From Romanomermis culicivorax (lineage: Eukaryota > Nematoda > Enoplea > Mermithida > Mermithidae), in NCBI GenBank assembly GCA_963922205.1, contig CAWUHX010000008.1:2637282-2701281 (forward strand): a DNA stretch of 64,000 nucleotides, read 5' to 3'. This document shows, in pieces, positions 48,301 through 59,864 of this stretch (the first letter of the stretch is position 1; each line of letters begins with the position of its first letter). A program made the position numbers and the translations under genes. The notes beneath the pieces were generated by a model. It saw only the letters and a program-made list of their open reading frames with translations, did not search any database and was not told where the DNA came from.

Positions 48301-48574
48301 CAAGTATATAATTTGGACATTGGGATTAGCTCAGGATCATCAATTTAATCCAGAAGTTGAGATTATCCTCTTGTTGGATTAGTGCAACCAACCTCAGGTT
48401 TTTTATGGATCTGGAAATGACTATAATACGCCTCCCTCAGTATTTTTCAGCCAGAGTGAGAGGCAGGAGTTTTGAATCTGTCGGGAGTTAGAATGCTATT
48501 GGTTTACCATTTATTTTGGAGTCATGTGCATATAATTTTCATATAGAAAAATGTCACAGTAGCTCATGCCAGGG

Positions 48575-48682
48575 GAAGGACAAAATGCATGATGCTGCAG
48601 AATATACTTTTTCACAGACATGGAAAATTTTTTTTTGAGAAAGAATGAACATCCAATTCAACGAAAGTGAATTTTTTCTAAC
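48575..48682 (-). repeat. Rep-L 3' fragment cut by an LTR
   Basis: GATGCTGCAGAATATAC and AAAGTGAATTTTTTCTAAC match the Rep-L right part. The match stops exactly where the LTR of element A begins (48683), so element A inserted into a Rep-L copy. Confidence 0.75.
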
Positions 48683-49088
48683 TGTCGTGCCTTGAATAAT
48701 GACTGGGCTAAGTTGCAAATAGATTAGCCTTAGGATAATTGGTAAATATCCAACTGGAATAATAGCTGATAAATAGCTAAGTTTAATAAGGCTAACTAAC
48801 ACAACATAAATATATCTAAGTACTAAATAATAAATATTAAATAAGTACAATAAATGAAATGAATGAATGTACAAAACAACACACCATTGTATCATGGAAG
48901 ATCACAGAATGTCCAAGAACCGTAGAATATAAAAGAATATTATAGAATATTCTGGAAGGTTCTAGAACTTTCCACTACAATGCAGTACATAAAATGTACC
49001 TACACATCATGTCATGTGATCATACTGTAAATGCATCACATTGTACTTGCACATCATATTAGGTGATCATACTGTAAGATATGTATCA
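48683..49088 (-). repeat. 3' LTR of Gypsy element A (406 bp)
   Basis: On the minus strand it runs from TGATACATATCTTACAG to TTCAAGGCACGACA, giving TG...CA ends. It directly follows a polypurine tract and follows the integrase gene. No matching 5' LTR was found in the window, so the boundaries rest on the PPT, the TG/CA ends and the Rep-L break. Confidence 0.7.
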
Positions 49089-49100
49089 CTCCTCCTCACC
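49089..49100 (-). other. Polypurine tract of element A
   Basis: GGTGAGGAGGAG on the minus strand, immediately before the LTR start TGATAC. This is the usual site for plus-strand priming. Confidence 0.7.
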
Positions 49101-49199
49101 AAAATTGATCCACTCAATCAGGGTGAAAAATGATCAGGTGGTTGCCTTATTCTTGTGGATTGAAAAACTGGTGTCTTTTTTCATGGAACTTGATCTTGT

Positions 49200-50900
49200 T
49201 CATGGTGAGTGTGATTGTGCTATTCTGTGGCTCGATCCATTTTCTTTGCTACTGCACTCTGGAGTCACTAAGGATGAGGAAAAAGTCAGTGTGCCATACT
49301 TTCTAACTGAATATTTGATGGTTTGGACTGGTCCTTTTCTAAGCTGGTTCTGATGGCATCGAACTGGAATACCATTGACTAGGATGGCATAAACAATTGA
49401 TCCAATTTTCTTGACAACTTTGCCTTTGAGCCACTTTGGACTTGATGAAAAGTTCATTGTCCAAACCTTTTCATTGATGCTGAACTTGCATTTATTGGCT
49501 TGAGGTGTGCATTTTTATGTTAACTTCTGGGCTTGGAAGTATTCTGCCCAACTCTGTACCATGTCATCATCCATGCTGTAGTTCAGAAGGTTATTTTCCA
49601 GTGATTAGATTTGGTGTTGTTCCATAAGTAATCAGGATTTGTTCCAATGCATCATCCATATTGCTTACTCCCCATAATGCTTTTTCCATTGCCATTTTAA
49701 AATTTCGAACAAAATTTTCAGCTTCTCCATTTGAACTGGGATGGAAAGGTGCTGTTCTTAAATGTTTGATGCCTCTCTTGCAAAAATCTTGGAATTGGCC
49801 AGATGTGAATTGTGTTCCATTGTCAGAGACAATTATTTCAGGTGAGCCTTCATCCATAATGATTTACCTAAAGGCTTTTCAGCATAGCCTCTGTTGTAGT
49901 TAATGCCATCTTCTTCACAATGGGATACTTTGTGAATGCATCATTGCAGATGAACCACATGGCATTGTGAAATGGGCCAGCATAGTCGATGTGGAGTCTT
50001 TGCATTGGCTTTGTAGCTTCAGACGTTGAAAATTCTTGTTTGGGGGCATTGGCTACGTTCTGACAAGCTTCACATCCTCGAACCATTTCTTCAATATTTT
50101 TGTCCATGTTTGGCCACCAACAATATTGTCTTGCCAAGTGCTTGGTTCTTATGATTCCCCAATGATCTTTGTGCAGTTGCTGAAGAATTTGGCCTTGGAG
50201 AGCTGCTGGGATGACAGCACGCAGTGAATTGTCACTTTCAAGAATGATGATGTCATTTTGAATCCTGAGTGATCATTGTTGGTTGAAGTATGGCCGTAAT
50301 TGAGGCACATTGATTAATAATTTGTTCAACCATCTATCAATAATGAATTGCTTGACTGTTTTTAAAATTGGGTCTTTACTGGTGGAATTTGCCAGTTTGA
50401 TCAGCAATTCATTTGTGTTTTCGATGTTGACACAGTAGCAGGAAGCTTCTTTTTTGTCAAATTCATCATCTGGGCCCATCAGTAGGTGTGAAAGAGTATC
50501 TGCGTTGCAATGCTTAGCCATTGGCCAGAATCAAATTTCATAATTATATCCCATAAGAGCTATTGTCTATTGTTGGAGACATTGAATCGTCATAACTGGC
50601 AGCTTCTTATTGGGACTGAAAATGGCTAGTAGCCGCTTGTTGTCTGTGATCAGCTCCCAAACAGGTATTGATGGAACTTTTTCACGCCATAAATGACTGA
50701 AAGTGCTTCTTTTTCCACTTGACTGTAGCACCTTTCATGGTCATTGAGGTTCTTTGAAGCAAATGCAATTGGCTTCTAAGATCCATCAGGATATTTGTGT
50801 GAAATGATTGCTCCTATGCCATATGATGAGGCATCTGTTGCAAGGATGACTGGCAATTCTGGCTGATAGTGAACTAGCCTTGTTGCTTTTCAACAATTCG
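49200..50900 (-). pseudogene. Element A RNase H and integrase
   Basis: RNase H is marked by [11 protein letters not shown] near 50830 and NADTLSHL near 50500. The integrase has the zinc-binding HKDHWG ... CEACQ region (50070-50200), then core Asp in HIDYAGPF, Asp in VSDNGTQF and Glu in SNGEAENF: the D,D,E triad is intact but split by a frameshift near 49860. The C-terminal module with PKWLKGKV follows (49200-49457). Not functional as it stands. Confidence 0.85.
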
Positions 50901-51082
50901 ATTCTTGAGTTGTTGAAAAGCTTCCTCTTCTTACTTTGACCACTTGAAGGGCATGTCCTTCCTGTGTAAGGCGTGCTGACAACTGTGAAAATTGTTGGAT
51001 AAATTTGTTGTAGTGAATGACTTTGCCCATAAAAGACTGCAATTCTTGGAAATTCATTGGTTGTGGCAATTGTTGAACAGCT

Positions 51083-52261
51083 TTAGCACTGGATTCTGAT
51101 GGTCGAATGCCTTTTGCATCTCAATGATGTGGCCCAAATATTCAACTTCTTTCTTGAAAAACTCACACTTGGCTCTGTTGCCATGCAGGCCATTGCTTCA
51201 AGAAGTTGAAAAACGGCATCCAGTGTAAGGAGATGTTCTTGATCATTTTCTCCTGTCACAATTATATCATTCAAGTAGTTGGCACATTCCTTGAGTCCAG
51301 ATACAATTTGCTCCAGGAAGCATTGAAAAATGGCAGGTGCACTGGCAACTCTAAATGGCAAACATTGATATTGAAACAGGCCTCAGTGTGTGTTGACTAC
51401 CATAAGCTTCTTCGATTCTTCATCCAGCTACATTCGAAGACAGGCATCAGACAAATTGATTTTTGAAAATCTTTGCCCATTCTTGAGTTTCCAGAATAGC
51501 TCTTCTGGCCTTGGAATCTAATATTGATCAACATTGAGCCCTTGATTGACTGTGACTTTAAAATCTCCACAGATTTGCATCTTGCCATTTTGTTTTGATA
51601 CTGCCACAATGGGTACTGATTGGCTTCCAGTTTTGATTGGCTTCCAGACACCTTGATGTGTCAGATGATCAACTTCTGTGTTGACAGCCTTCATTTTTGA
51701 AAATAGAACGGGCCTTGGTTTGAAAAATTTAGGCATTGCATCAGGCTTCAGATGAAGGCTGGTCTTGTAGGATTTGCATAATTCAAGTCCTGACTTAAAT
51801 ACTTTAGAAGGCTTCTGGCATATGGCATCAATAGCAGCTAGTTGCTCTGGTGATGAGTGCAAAGTTGTGCACGAAACGTCTTTTAGTCCATTGACTGTGA
51901 ACTCAAATTTTTCAAAGAAATCGGCCACGAGTATGTTGTGGCAATTGTCTGCATCCATGACAAGGAATTGCAGGCTTCCTGTTTTGCCATGAGCTTCCAC
52001 TTGGACATTGATTATTCCTTTGATAGGAATTTTCAGGTCATTGTAGACTTGGATTATGCATTGAGTCTTTGCCAACTTTGGGCATCTGAGGGTATTGTAG
52101 CCACTCATGCCAATGAGTGAGCATGTAGCACCAGAGTCGACAAGGAATTCCATTGATAAACTATTGACTAAGGCTGTGAGCTTTGGCCTATTCTCAGGCT
52201 TCGAAGAACAGCTATTGACAAGCTTTCTGCACAAGATTTCATGAACTTGATACTGTGACAT
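51083..52261 (-). pseudogene. Element A protease and reverse transcriptase
   Basis: The 247-codon frame (51518-52261) has the aspartic protease site LVDSGATCSLIG (DSG near 52130) and then the RT N-terminus. RT continues in other frames (51083-51517). The polymerase box reads YLNDIIVTG where active enzymes have YxDD, so one catalytic Asp is lost. Confidence 0.85.
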
Positions 52262-52269
52262 TTCTTTTC

Positions 52270-53107
52270 AATGAAATTTCTTCTTGGATGGATCTTTAGC
52301 TTGGCATACTGAAGCGATGTGGCCAAATCTGTTGCACTTGTGGTATACAGCATCACAAAATCTACATTGACTGTGTGGATGGTCTTTCTTGCAACCATTA
52401 CAGGACTGAAATTTGTCTGGTTTTAGCTACTTCTTAGATTCTTGTTGATGTTGACTTGCCACTTTCTTGTAATGCTTTGTAATGATCACTCTGCTTTGTA
52501 ATGATCACTCATTTGTTGAACTTCATGAGTATAGCCAGATAATTCGTCTTTGATAGTTTGGATTGTCTTGAGAGTTGCTTCAAACACTTGAGCAATTTTG
52601 AGAACTTTGTCTAATGAAGGATCAACATGTTGAAGGGCTGCTGTGCGAACATGATCATGTGGTGTATGAGCAACAATCATGTCTTTGATTAAACTGTCCA
52701 CATATGATTCTTTACAGCCAGTTTTCTTGCACTTGAAATGGTAATTCCGACCAATTCCACAAAGATCCACAACCCATTGAGCATAGGCTTGTCTAGGCTT
52801 CATCTTTGTTTGGCTAAACTGAAATCTTGCCGCAGCTATATTAGTTTTGGCCTTGAAATGGGCAGACAAAAATTTGACTAGTTTGGAATAATTCTTTTTA
52901 CTGATATCCTCGTTGCAATGGATATTTGACAGCAATTCAAATATTTCGGCTTTGACTCAGTAAAGGAAATAGGCTCCTTTGACCATCATTAATAACTTTG
53001 TGGGCTTCAAAGTGTTGATTGAGCTGGGAAAGATTGGTATCCCAATAGTCTTGAGTCTTGTCCAATGGTGGAAATGATGGGACATTTGGCCCAGTTGTTG
53101 GTTCCAT
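52270..53107 (-). pseudogene. Element A gag with zinc knuckles
   Basis: Starts at ATG 53107 (MEPTTGPNVPSFPP). It shifts frame near 52960, then continues as a 149-codon capsid-like frame (52486-52935). Two zinc knuckles follow (52310-52400): CNGCKKDHPHSQC, and one whose first Cys is Tyr. The pattern is typical of K02A2.6-like Gypsy gag. Confidence 0.8.
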
Positions 53108-53201
53108 TGTGCCACCAGCATTGTGTCCAAGAAAGGCATGGTTCCATTGGTATGCTGTACACTACATGCTGCTTTTCTTCTTTCTCCCTCGTAGGGGCCC
53201 C

Positions 53202-53354
53202 TGTGCTGGTGCGTGTTCAGATTGTGTCTATAAATGCACAATCAAGGTCCCTTACAGTGGACACCTTACTCTGAAGGTAAAACGAATATGTAATAAATAT
53301 AAAGTTAGATTGGTGGCTACCAGCAAAGACACAATCCAAACATGCACCAGCACA
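53202..53354. repeat. 28-bp inverted repeats flanking ~100 bp at the A/C junction
   Basis: 53202-53229 (TGTGCTGGTGCGTGTTCAG...) and 53327-53354 are inverted complements at 25 of 28 positions. They lie between the divergent gag ends of elements A and C and match neither LTR. Confidence 0.8.
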
Positions 53355-54870
53355 ACTTTTGGCGATTTTGACGAAAAATTTCTGCAATCCCAATCCCACC
53401 AGTTACGCCACTGTGGGAGCGCCCATCCACCAAAATTTGATGTCTATCGACATGGAAGCAGCAACTCGACATCATGTATGAATTGACCGATGCCCAACAT
53501 GTCATTGACAAGAAACTCAAGGATGCCGAAAAGAACTTAATCATGTACGCCCATCTGGGAACCGAGGCCATCTGACGGTTCCAACATTCACCAGCTATGG
53601 GGCAGATCCAGAGGATGCCGCACAATGAGTTTTATAACGCCATTGTCACAATGTTCGAGCAGCACATGCAAGCAATGCAGGGACCAATCAACATCCAAAT
53701 TCCTCAGTCAGCTATGAACTTTACAAGCAGATTGTAAATACCACAACTTCAATGCCTACACCGACCTTGCCTACAGCCTCGCCCAAATTTTCTATTTGCA
53801 GGACTCAAAAGATGTCCATGCCATCTGCAATTATAGTCGTTGCAACAGCGACAGATACCTCAATCCTGGTCCAGATCAATCCTGGAATCGATCAAAGCAC
53901 CCGCAATCACCTATGAGGTCAAAGCATTGCGGGAGCTGCGGTTCAACACATCCTACATATTTATCACCTGATTGCAAATCAAAGGACAGCAAATGTTACG
54001 ATTGTGGTCGTATGGGACATTTTGCAAAGTATTGTGAGTGAGGTCAAGGCATGTCAAATAGATCAAGTGACGAGGGAAAAGCCCCCAAGATAATCCACTT
54101 ACAAAGTGTTGCACATAGTGCTGCCCCCTCCTACAAATGTACATTTTGTGTTATCCATCCGAATGGAAAAGACTGTTATGCCAGTGATATTGTTGATTCC
54201 AGAGTGGAAGCCTCATTGTTACCACACTCCCTTTACACCAAATGGATTGGCGCACCACTCAGCAAATCGAACACTTGATTATTTAGCTTTAATAATACAG
54301 GAATTGCTGGTCTAAGAGGACAGTTTACGGCAACAATCAAATACAATGGTCCCTGAGCCAAGGTAACTCTACTTGTTCTAGATATGATCAAAGTTGGGAC
54401 CTGGGGTACCAATATGATCGAGGCACTACAATTGATCATCGATGGAGCCACACGACAAATCAACTTTGTCCAACCCATCGATTTGACACAACCAGCTGCT
54501 GCAGTCCAGCCGGTGCAAAGCACGCCTGTCACAAGTCAAGGATACCTCAGGGATATTGCCCGCAACTTCGTGAGACTCACTGCTAATGGCATGGGAATGT
54601 TTCTGGATTTTGAGCATTGCTTTATGTTTACAGATGAAGATATTTCCATAGCCTGACCAGTCGGACAAGTGCCCATAACTCGCCATGCAGCAGTTGAGAA
54701 AGAGGTCAAACAAATGGTCACTGATGACATTTTGGAACGAGTTACAACATCCAGTGCATGGGCCCTCAACCTCATTACAGTTCCGAAGCACATTACAGTT
54801 CCCAACACGGCCGGAAATTTGAGCATAAGCTGTGACACATTGAAAGCCCACATGGCTGAGACCATTGCTT
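53355..54870 (+). mobile_element. Ty3/Gypsy element C, left fragment (gag to RT start)
   Basis: Plus-strand remnants in order: degenerate gag, two zinc knuckles (CGSCGSTHPTYLSPDC, CYDCGRMGHFAKYC at 53927-54035), protease and RT N-terminus. It ends abruptly at about 54850-54875, where element B begins on the other strand. The rest of RT and RNase H is missing. Confidence 0.75.
53796..54845 (+). pseudogene. Element C zinc knuckle, protease and RT N-terminus
   Basis: After the intact CX2CX4HX4C knuckle, the protease reads VDSRVEASLLPHSLY (about 54196-54240): the essential DSG/DTG glycine is Arg. The RT start VEKEVKQMVTDDILERV is recognisable at 54690-54745 with SAWALNLITVPK after it. Stops and frameshifts break the frame. 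Confidence 0.8.
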
Positions 54871-54877
54871 TGAGTGT

Positions 54878-55381
54878 TCACTTTTTGGGGATGAGACCAA
54901 TTCTCCGAGCCAGCTCATAGAGCGGCGGGGAGATGATGATGTTGTGAATTATGCAGTATGCACCGAAGTGAATAGCTTTAAGGACAGGGTCTTTATTCTT
55001 CTTTTGGCGATCAGTGTGAAACAGAGTACCTAGGAGCGCGTAGATTCCCACCCAGTCATCAGCTCCATCGAATGAAATGACGATGGTGTGTTTGTCATTG
55101 ACTAGGGAGAACAATGCAGTCCAGTCTTCTTGGGCTGCAGTGAACGTTTCGAACACAAACATGGTACCATTTGGAAATGCGAGTTGAACGTAGCGAGGAT
55201 AGCTAGATGCCTTGCTATCAGCTGGCATGGGGACAGTGAATTTGAAGTTTTTCATATCTGCAGCCATGATGGATTCCATGTCGAAGCTGACTGAGATATA
55301 CCCCCCGATGTTTGGTATGGGCTGGGATGCGAATGCTGCCCCCAAACAACAGGGCAATAAAAATATCGGCCGTGGCAACAT
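54878..55381 (-). CDS. Undisrupted env-position ORF with signal peptide
   Basis: 167 residues from ATG 55381 to TGA 54878. It begins MLPRPIFLLPCCLGAAFAS, a clear signal peptide with likely cleavage after AFA. The mature part has one N-glycosylation sequon (NGT) and no strong C-terminal membrane anchor; the hydrophobic stretch near the end (AIHFGAYCIIHNIIIS) is short. The frame extends upstream to an in-frame stop at 55457. It lies downstream of integrase, where env or accessory genes sit. I do not recognise the family: a truncated envelope-like, captured host or novel accessory gene are all possible. Confidence 0.55.
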   Translation of the reverse strand: MLPRPIFLLPCCLGAAFASQPIPNIGGYISVSFDMESIMAADMKNFKFTVPMPADSKASSYPRYVQLAFPNGTMFVFETFTAAQEDWTALFSLVNDKHTIVISFDGADDWVGIYALLGTLFHTDRQKKNKDPVLKAIHFGAYCIIHNIIISPPLYELARRIGLIPKK

Positions 55382-55456
55382 GTTGGGTGGCTGGGTGAAT
55401 AATGAAACGAACGAGCACTGGAGGTTGGCGGCACAGTCCAAATGTTTAACATTGTT

Positions 55457-55798
55457 TTATAAACTAGAACAGGCCCGATATTTGGCATAAGACAAGGTGT
55501 TTACCGGGGCGGGTGTAATGAAGTTTTCCGTGCGGAAGCTTGACTTTAGAGGTGAACCAAAAGAGTGTGGTATTTGAGTCAGAACGAAGGTATCAGTCCC
55601 CAGGGTGGGTGCGACTTGGGTGGGGATGTCACTAGGACAGACACATCTTGGCAAATTGATCGGGCTACGAAAGTGGTAAGGTGAATGTTGATGTATGTGG
55701 TGGTCTAAGCAGCGGCTGGCTGTGGCAAAATGGTTCACCACAGCTTGATGATGATGGGATTGGGGGGGCTGACCATGGGCTCTAGCGCAGGGCTGCAT
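55457..55798 (-). CDS. Element B, His/Pro-rich ORF upstream of the env-position ORF
   Basis: 113 codons, in the same frame as the ORF at 54878-55381 and separated from it by one stop (TAA near 55455). It could be the 5' part of one longer reading frame broken by that stop. Rich in His, Pro and Ser. No motif recognised. Confidence 0.35.
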   Translation of the reverse strand: MQPCARAHGQPPQSHHHQAVVNHFATASRCLDHHIHQHSPYHFRSPINLPRCVCPSDIPTQVAPTLGTDTFVLTQIPHSFGSPLKSSFRTENFITPAPVNTLSYAKYRACSSL

Positions 55799-56129
55799 AC
55801 ATTAGGTATCCCATGGGGTCCCAAGTATAACTTAGATCGCATGCACATGTATCAAAGCTAAAAGGAAGAGCATGCAAAGATACATTTTGAAAAGAAATTT
55901 TAGAGCAGCTGGAGAATGCGACTGTTCAGAGTGAAAGCAAAAAATAGAGGTGAGTTAAAATAAGAATAAAGCTGCTGAAAGGTGAAGAAAGTGTAAAGTT
56001 GAAATATTGTAAACTGACATTAATACAAAGCACTACAAACACCACTACATTAATGGGAGCTAAAATCAACCTTTCCCTGTTAGTCTTATGAGAGTGAATA
56101 CAGCCAGGGTCAGGAGAAGATGCCCCCTC

Positions 56130-56312
56130 CTAAGTGAAAAGGTGGGTCTCAGATGGATGTGAATGGTGATAATGTAAAGTCAGTGTTGGGCGTTCATTGT
56201 TGGAAAAGTCAAGTGGGAAATCCATGTGGATTACACTGACTGGTGGAGCAGGAGAGTCATCAAAGCAGTCGCCATGATCTAAAGTAAACAAAATAGCAAA
56301 AATTATGTACAA
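56130..56312 (-). CDS. Element B, short ORF after integrase
   Basis: 60 codons starting MYIIFAILFTLDHGD, a short hydrophobic N-terminus. Downstream of the integrase C-terminus. Function unknown; it may be chance. Confidence 0.25.
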   Translation of the reverse strand: MYIIFAILFTLDHGDCFDDSPAPPVSVIHMDFPLDFSNNERPTLTLHYHHSHPSETHLFT

Positions 56313-56333
56313 CTCAGTGTGATGAGCACCGTA

Positions 56334-57435
56334 TCATGTATTAAATTTTGAATCAAACTTATAGTGGTTATGAAGTGTGAGACTTGTGCGGACTGCTGGC
56401 TTCAAAGTTGAGAATGTCCTTAGCGGGATGAATGGTTTCAAATGCAGCGTGGAGACATTTTGCAGTCTGCCGGGTGAGTCCAGGGAATCGAAGGTGACAA
56501 CATTTTCGGCAATGCGGGTTGTGTCTGTCATGATAAATGGTCCAATAAAGTCCGATTGGATTTTATTGGCTTTTTGAGGTGTTGGTCAGTAAAACGAGGT
56601 CATTAACGGTGAAGTTGCATATGTGGGCTTTTCGGTCAAAATATGCTTTGCTGACATTAGCTGCTTTCTCAAGGTTAGTCTTGATTGTTTCATGCATTCC
56701 GTGTTGCACTTGCATGGGGATGTGTTGGTATGCATCATAATTGAGTGGCAAGGTCAGTCGATGGGGGCAGTCATTGTCGAAAGTTATGCGCAGTTTGTAT
56801 CCGCGTAATAAACTGAAAGGTGAATGGCGTGTGGCTGTATGAGGCGTTGCGTTGTAGGCAAAAATGGCGTAGGGCAGGTAGCATTCCCAGTTGTCTGGAT
56901 TGTCGGCGGTATACTTCTTGAGTTGTGCTATGAGGGTTTGATTGAAGCACTCGACCATTCCATTGCATTGTGGATCATAGGCCGTTGTTTTGATTTTTCG
57001 GATCTTGAGGAGCTCACAAATATCCTGCATCAATTTGGAGGTAAAACATCCACCTTGATCAGAAAGGAGTACGAGCGGGCTACTGTGCGTAAGGACAACA
57101 TTGTTCATGAAATATTCGACAATGGTTGATGCCTTTTGATCCAGGATGGGGTGCGCAGAAACCCATTTGGTGAAATAGTCCTGGAAAACAATAGCATATG
57201 GGCATTTTTCTCCGACTGGTGATATGTTCACAATGTCCGTGGCCACAATTTTGACTGAGTGCGTTAGTTGGATCAGCAATAGCAGTGTGTTGACGTCAAC
57301 TGACAAATTTTGCAGGATTTGATCCATTTGCCAAAGGCTTCTTCCATTCTAGGCCACCAAAAATGAGCTTTGATGGCTGCCAGCATGCGATTAGAGCCTT
57401 GGTGGTCCAATATTTTTGCCCCGTGAAACTGATGT
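56334..57435 (-). pseudogene. Element B integrase
   Basis: Zinc-binding remnant with WWP and CKICQ at 57300-57400. The 254-codon frame (56563-57327) has the core: ATDIVNISP (Asp), [11 protein letters not shown] (Asp) and [10 protein letters not shown] (Glu), so the D,D,E triad is kept. After a stop at 56563 the C-terminal part continues in another frame (56334-56531). Tandem and inverted short repeats at 57480-57555 sit just upstream. Confidence 0.85.
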
Positions 57436-57899
57436 AGCATTTATTCGACCGTAGATGCTGGGATGGCAAGCTGTCGGTTATCCTTGACCTGGGTATACAA
57501 CTTGACCTGGGTATACACCCTCCTGTCTTCAGCGAAGAAAACAGGAGGGTGTTTTGTGGCATTGCCGGTTTGGAGAGTGGCGATAATTTTGGTAATGGGG
57601 GGGGGTCAGTGGCTTGTGCTTGTTGGACTTTTTCATACGAGGCGAGGGTTATGGCTTCAACTGGGGGCAGTGCATGGTCGGCAGCCAACGGCATGTGATC
57701 GGAGAGTGTGGGTTGACTGATGGATTTCTTTGTCATCGCATGGGTGATGGCATTGAGGTCCCCATTACTTTTGTTGTGTGGCGAGGCTGCTACTGGGAGT
57801 ATATCAGTTACCATCAAGTCCGCGTCTGATATTGCACCAGTAAGGTGGAAATTGGGACGAAAAATTTCAGTGGCTAAGTTCTCGGTACATGGCGCTGGT

Positions 57900-59126
57900 G
57901 TCATCCTTTCGAGACAAGAAATCAGCGCAGGCGTTGTCGTTTCCTTTGATGTATTCGACTTTGTAATTGTAATCCTGAAGGTTGATGGCAATCATTGGAG
58001 TTGCGAATTGCAGTGTTTTTCTTCCTTGAGCCATTCGAGTGGCTTGTGATTGGTGGGAACGATGACTTTTTGATCATATACATAGTGGCGATAGATTCAA
58101 AAACCACAGACAAAGGCGAGGTACATAATTGCTCTGATGGCGTTCATACTGGCATCAGTTTGTATGACATATTGAGCTTTGCCATCGTATACTGGGTAGT
58201 GGAGGAAAGGCGAGGAGGTTAATGCTTTCTTGATACCTTCGAACCCCATTGTGATTGTCGTTAAATTGATAGTTGGAATCGTGGTGGAGGAGTGCATAAA
58301 GCGGGCTTGATAAGGTTGCTAATTGCAGGATGAAATGTTTGCACCATTGCACCAGTCCTAAAAAGCTTTGCATGCCTTTTTTGGTTTGGGGAAATGCGTA
58401 CTCGGCAATCGCTTTGACTTTTTTGCAATCAGCGGCAATACCTTCCGCGTTAAGGAGATGTCCCAGGAATTTCACTTGGGGCGGCAGAAACTCACATTTG
58501 TCCGGGTATAGCCTTAAATTGGTGGCACCGAGGGCATCAAAAATGATCTGCAAATGTCCCAAGTGTTCTTTGAACAAATTTGAGAAAAAGACAATGTGGT
58601 TGATATAAACGAGGCAAATTTTCCAAATATATGGGTGGAGAATTCTTTCCATTAGACATAGGAATTTGGCAGGCACGTTTTTCAAACTGAAGGGCAAAAC
58701 TTTGAACCGGAACAAACCTTCTTGGCAGATGAAGGTTGTTTTATTGTGGGAGTCATTGTTGAGAAGTACCTGCCAGTACCCAGCCTTTAAATCGAGCGTG
58801 GTGAAAAATTTTGCTTGTCCCATCACATCCAGATAGTCGTCAATGTGCGGGATCAGGAATTTGTTGCTGGGCATAACATCATTGATTCCACAGTTGTCTA
58901 CGATGGGGTGCCACGAACTATCTTTTTTCTTCACAAGGAACAGTGGTGTTGCCCAGGGCAACCCCAAGTGAGCATTGCTGAGCATCTCTTGGATATGGCC
59001 GTGGGTGCGGTAATAGTGACTGGATACTGGTTTTGGGGTGCAAGTGTCCATGCTGATGGTCAACTCATTTGTAAAAACTGGTTTGATGCTGGGAAGGCTG
59101 AAAACATCACAGTTTGCCTGGAGCAT
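57900..59126 (-). pseudogene. Element B reverse transcriptase and RNase H
   Basis: The long frame 58155-59126 (323 codons) holds RT blocks: ATPLFLVKKKD, TTLDLKAGYWQV and GLFRFKVLPF, then a polymerase box reading YINHIVFFS instead of YxDD, so both Asp are lost. RNase H follows with QTDASMNA (58160-58200) and a TNHKPLEWL block (58030-58070) after frameshifts. Inactive. Confidence 0.88.
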
Positions 59127-59864
59127 ACAGAGGGCCTCATCTTTTTGGTGGCATTGATGTATGTTTTGGCTATCATTTTGTTCAAGAGGAAATCCAATTT
59201 TTGTTGGTCAGTGTGGCATGGAAGCCATTTGGGGAACATGGCTGGTTCATGGTTGGTTAAATCATGGTATTTTGGCGTATTCACGTGTGTTTTGCCACTG
59301 TGATAAGTTGGTTAGGGCGAAGCTTGATGCTGTTCAACGTGTTGTTAACAAGGAGCAACGGGCATTTACCGTTTATGATGTTGACAATCGTGGTCTTGAT
59401 GAGGAATTCTGCCGTGATGCAAGTGGTGGTCAATGGCTGAACAATCACATTGGGAATGGTAACAATCACTGAGTGGAAAATGGTGCCGGTCACCCATTGC
59501 TGGCAATTTGACCAAATGGAGACGGATGCTTGAGCAACGAGGGAAATAGGCTTGGCGAGCTCCGTGACCTCCAGCTGCTGTGGCCGCAGTTGGTGTAGAC
59601 TAGGTTGAGCTTGCTGTATAGGTTGCTCAGCTTCAATTTCTTCTGGTTGGCTGAAAGTATCCGATTTATCGTCACAAAAACTTACTCTTTCGGGGATTTC
59701 TTCCAGAATGTTGTCATTTGTGGTGTTTAGGATTAGCTCTGTTTGCGGCTGAACCGATGCAACTACTTTGAGTGGTAGCTTGACATCTTGTATTTTGATA
59801 ATTTTTGGAATTCCTTGTATCCTTGAAGTTGAGAATTGCGTGGATATCGGGATGTGCTAAGAAA

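Larger units (their letters stand above)
48683..53113 (-). mobile_element. Ty3/Gypsy retrotransposon A (degenerate)
   Basis: Order on the minus strand is gag, zinc knuckles, protease, reverse transcriptase, RNase H, integrase, PPT, LTR, which is the Ty3/Gypsy order. The protein style (double CCHC, YLDD-type RT, SRxWWPxMDKDIE-type integrase) is like K02A2.6/Mag-type elements. It has several frameshifts and stops. The 5' LTR is absent; sequence changes to element C just upstream of gag. It is inserted in a Rep-L repeat. Confidence 0.85.

Noticed and set aside
53058..53486. 142-codon plus-strand frame
   Set aside because: It is the reverse shadow of element A gag and the junction inverted repeat.
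54426..54881. 151- and 109-codon minus-strand frames
   Set aside because: Antisense shadows of element C's protease/RT region, which has the recognisable motifs.
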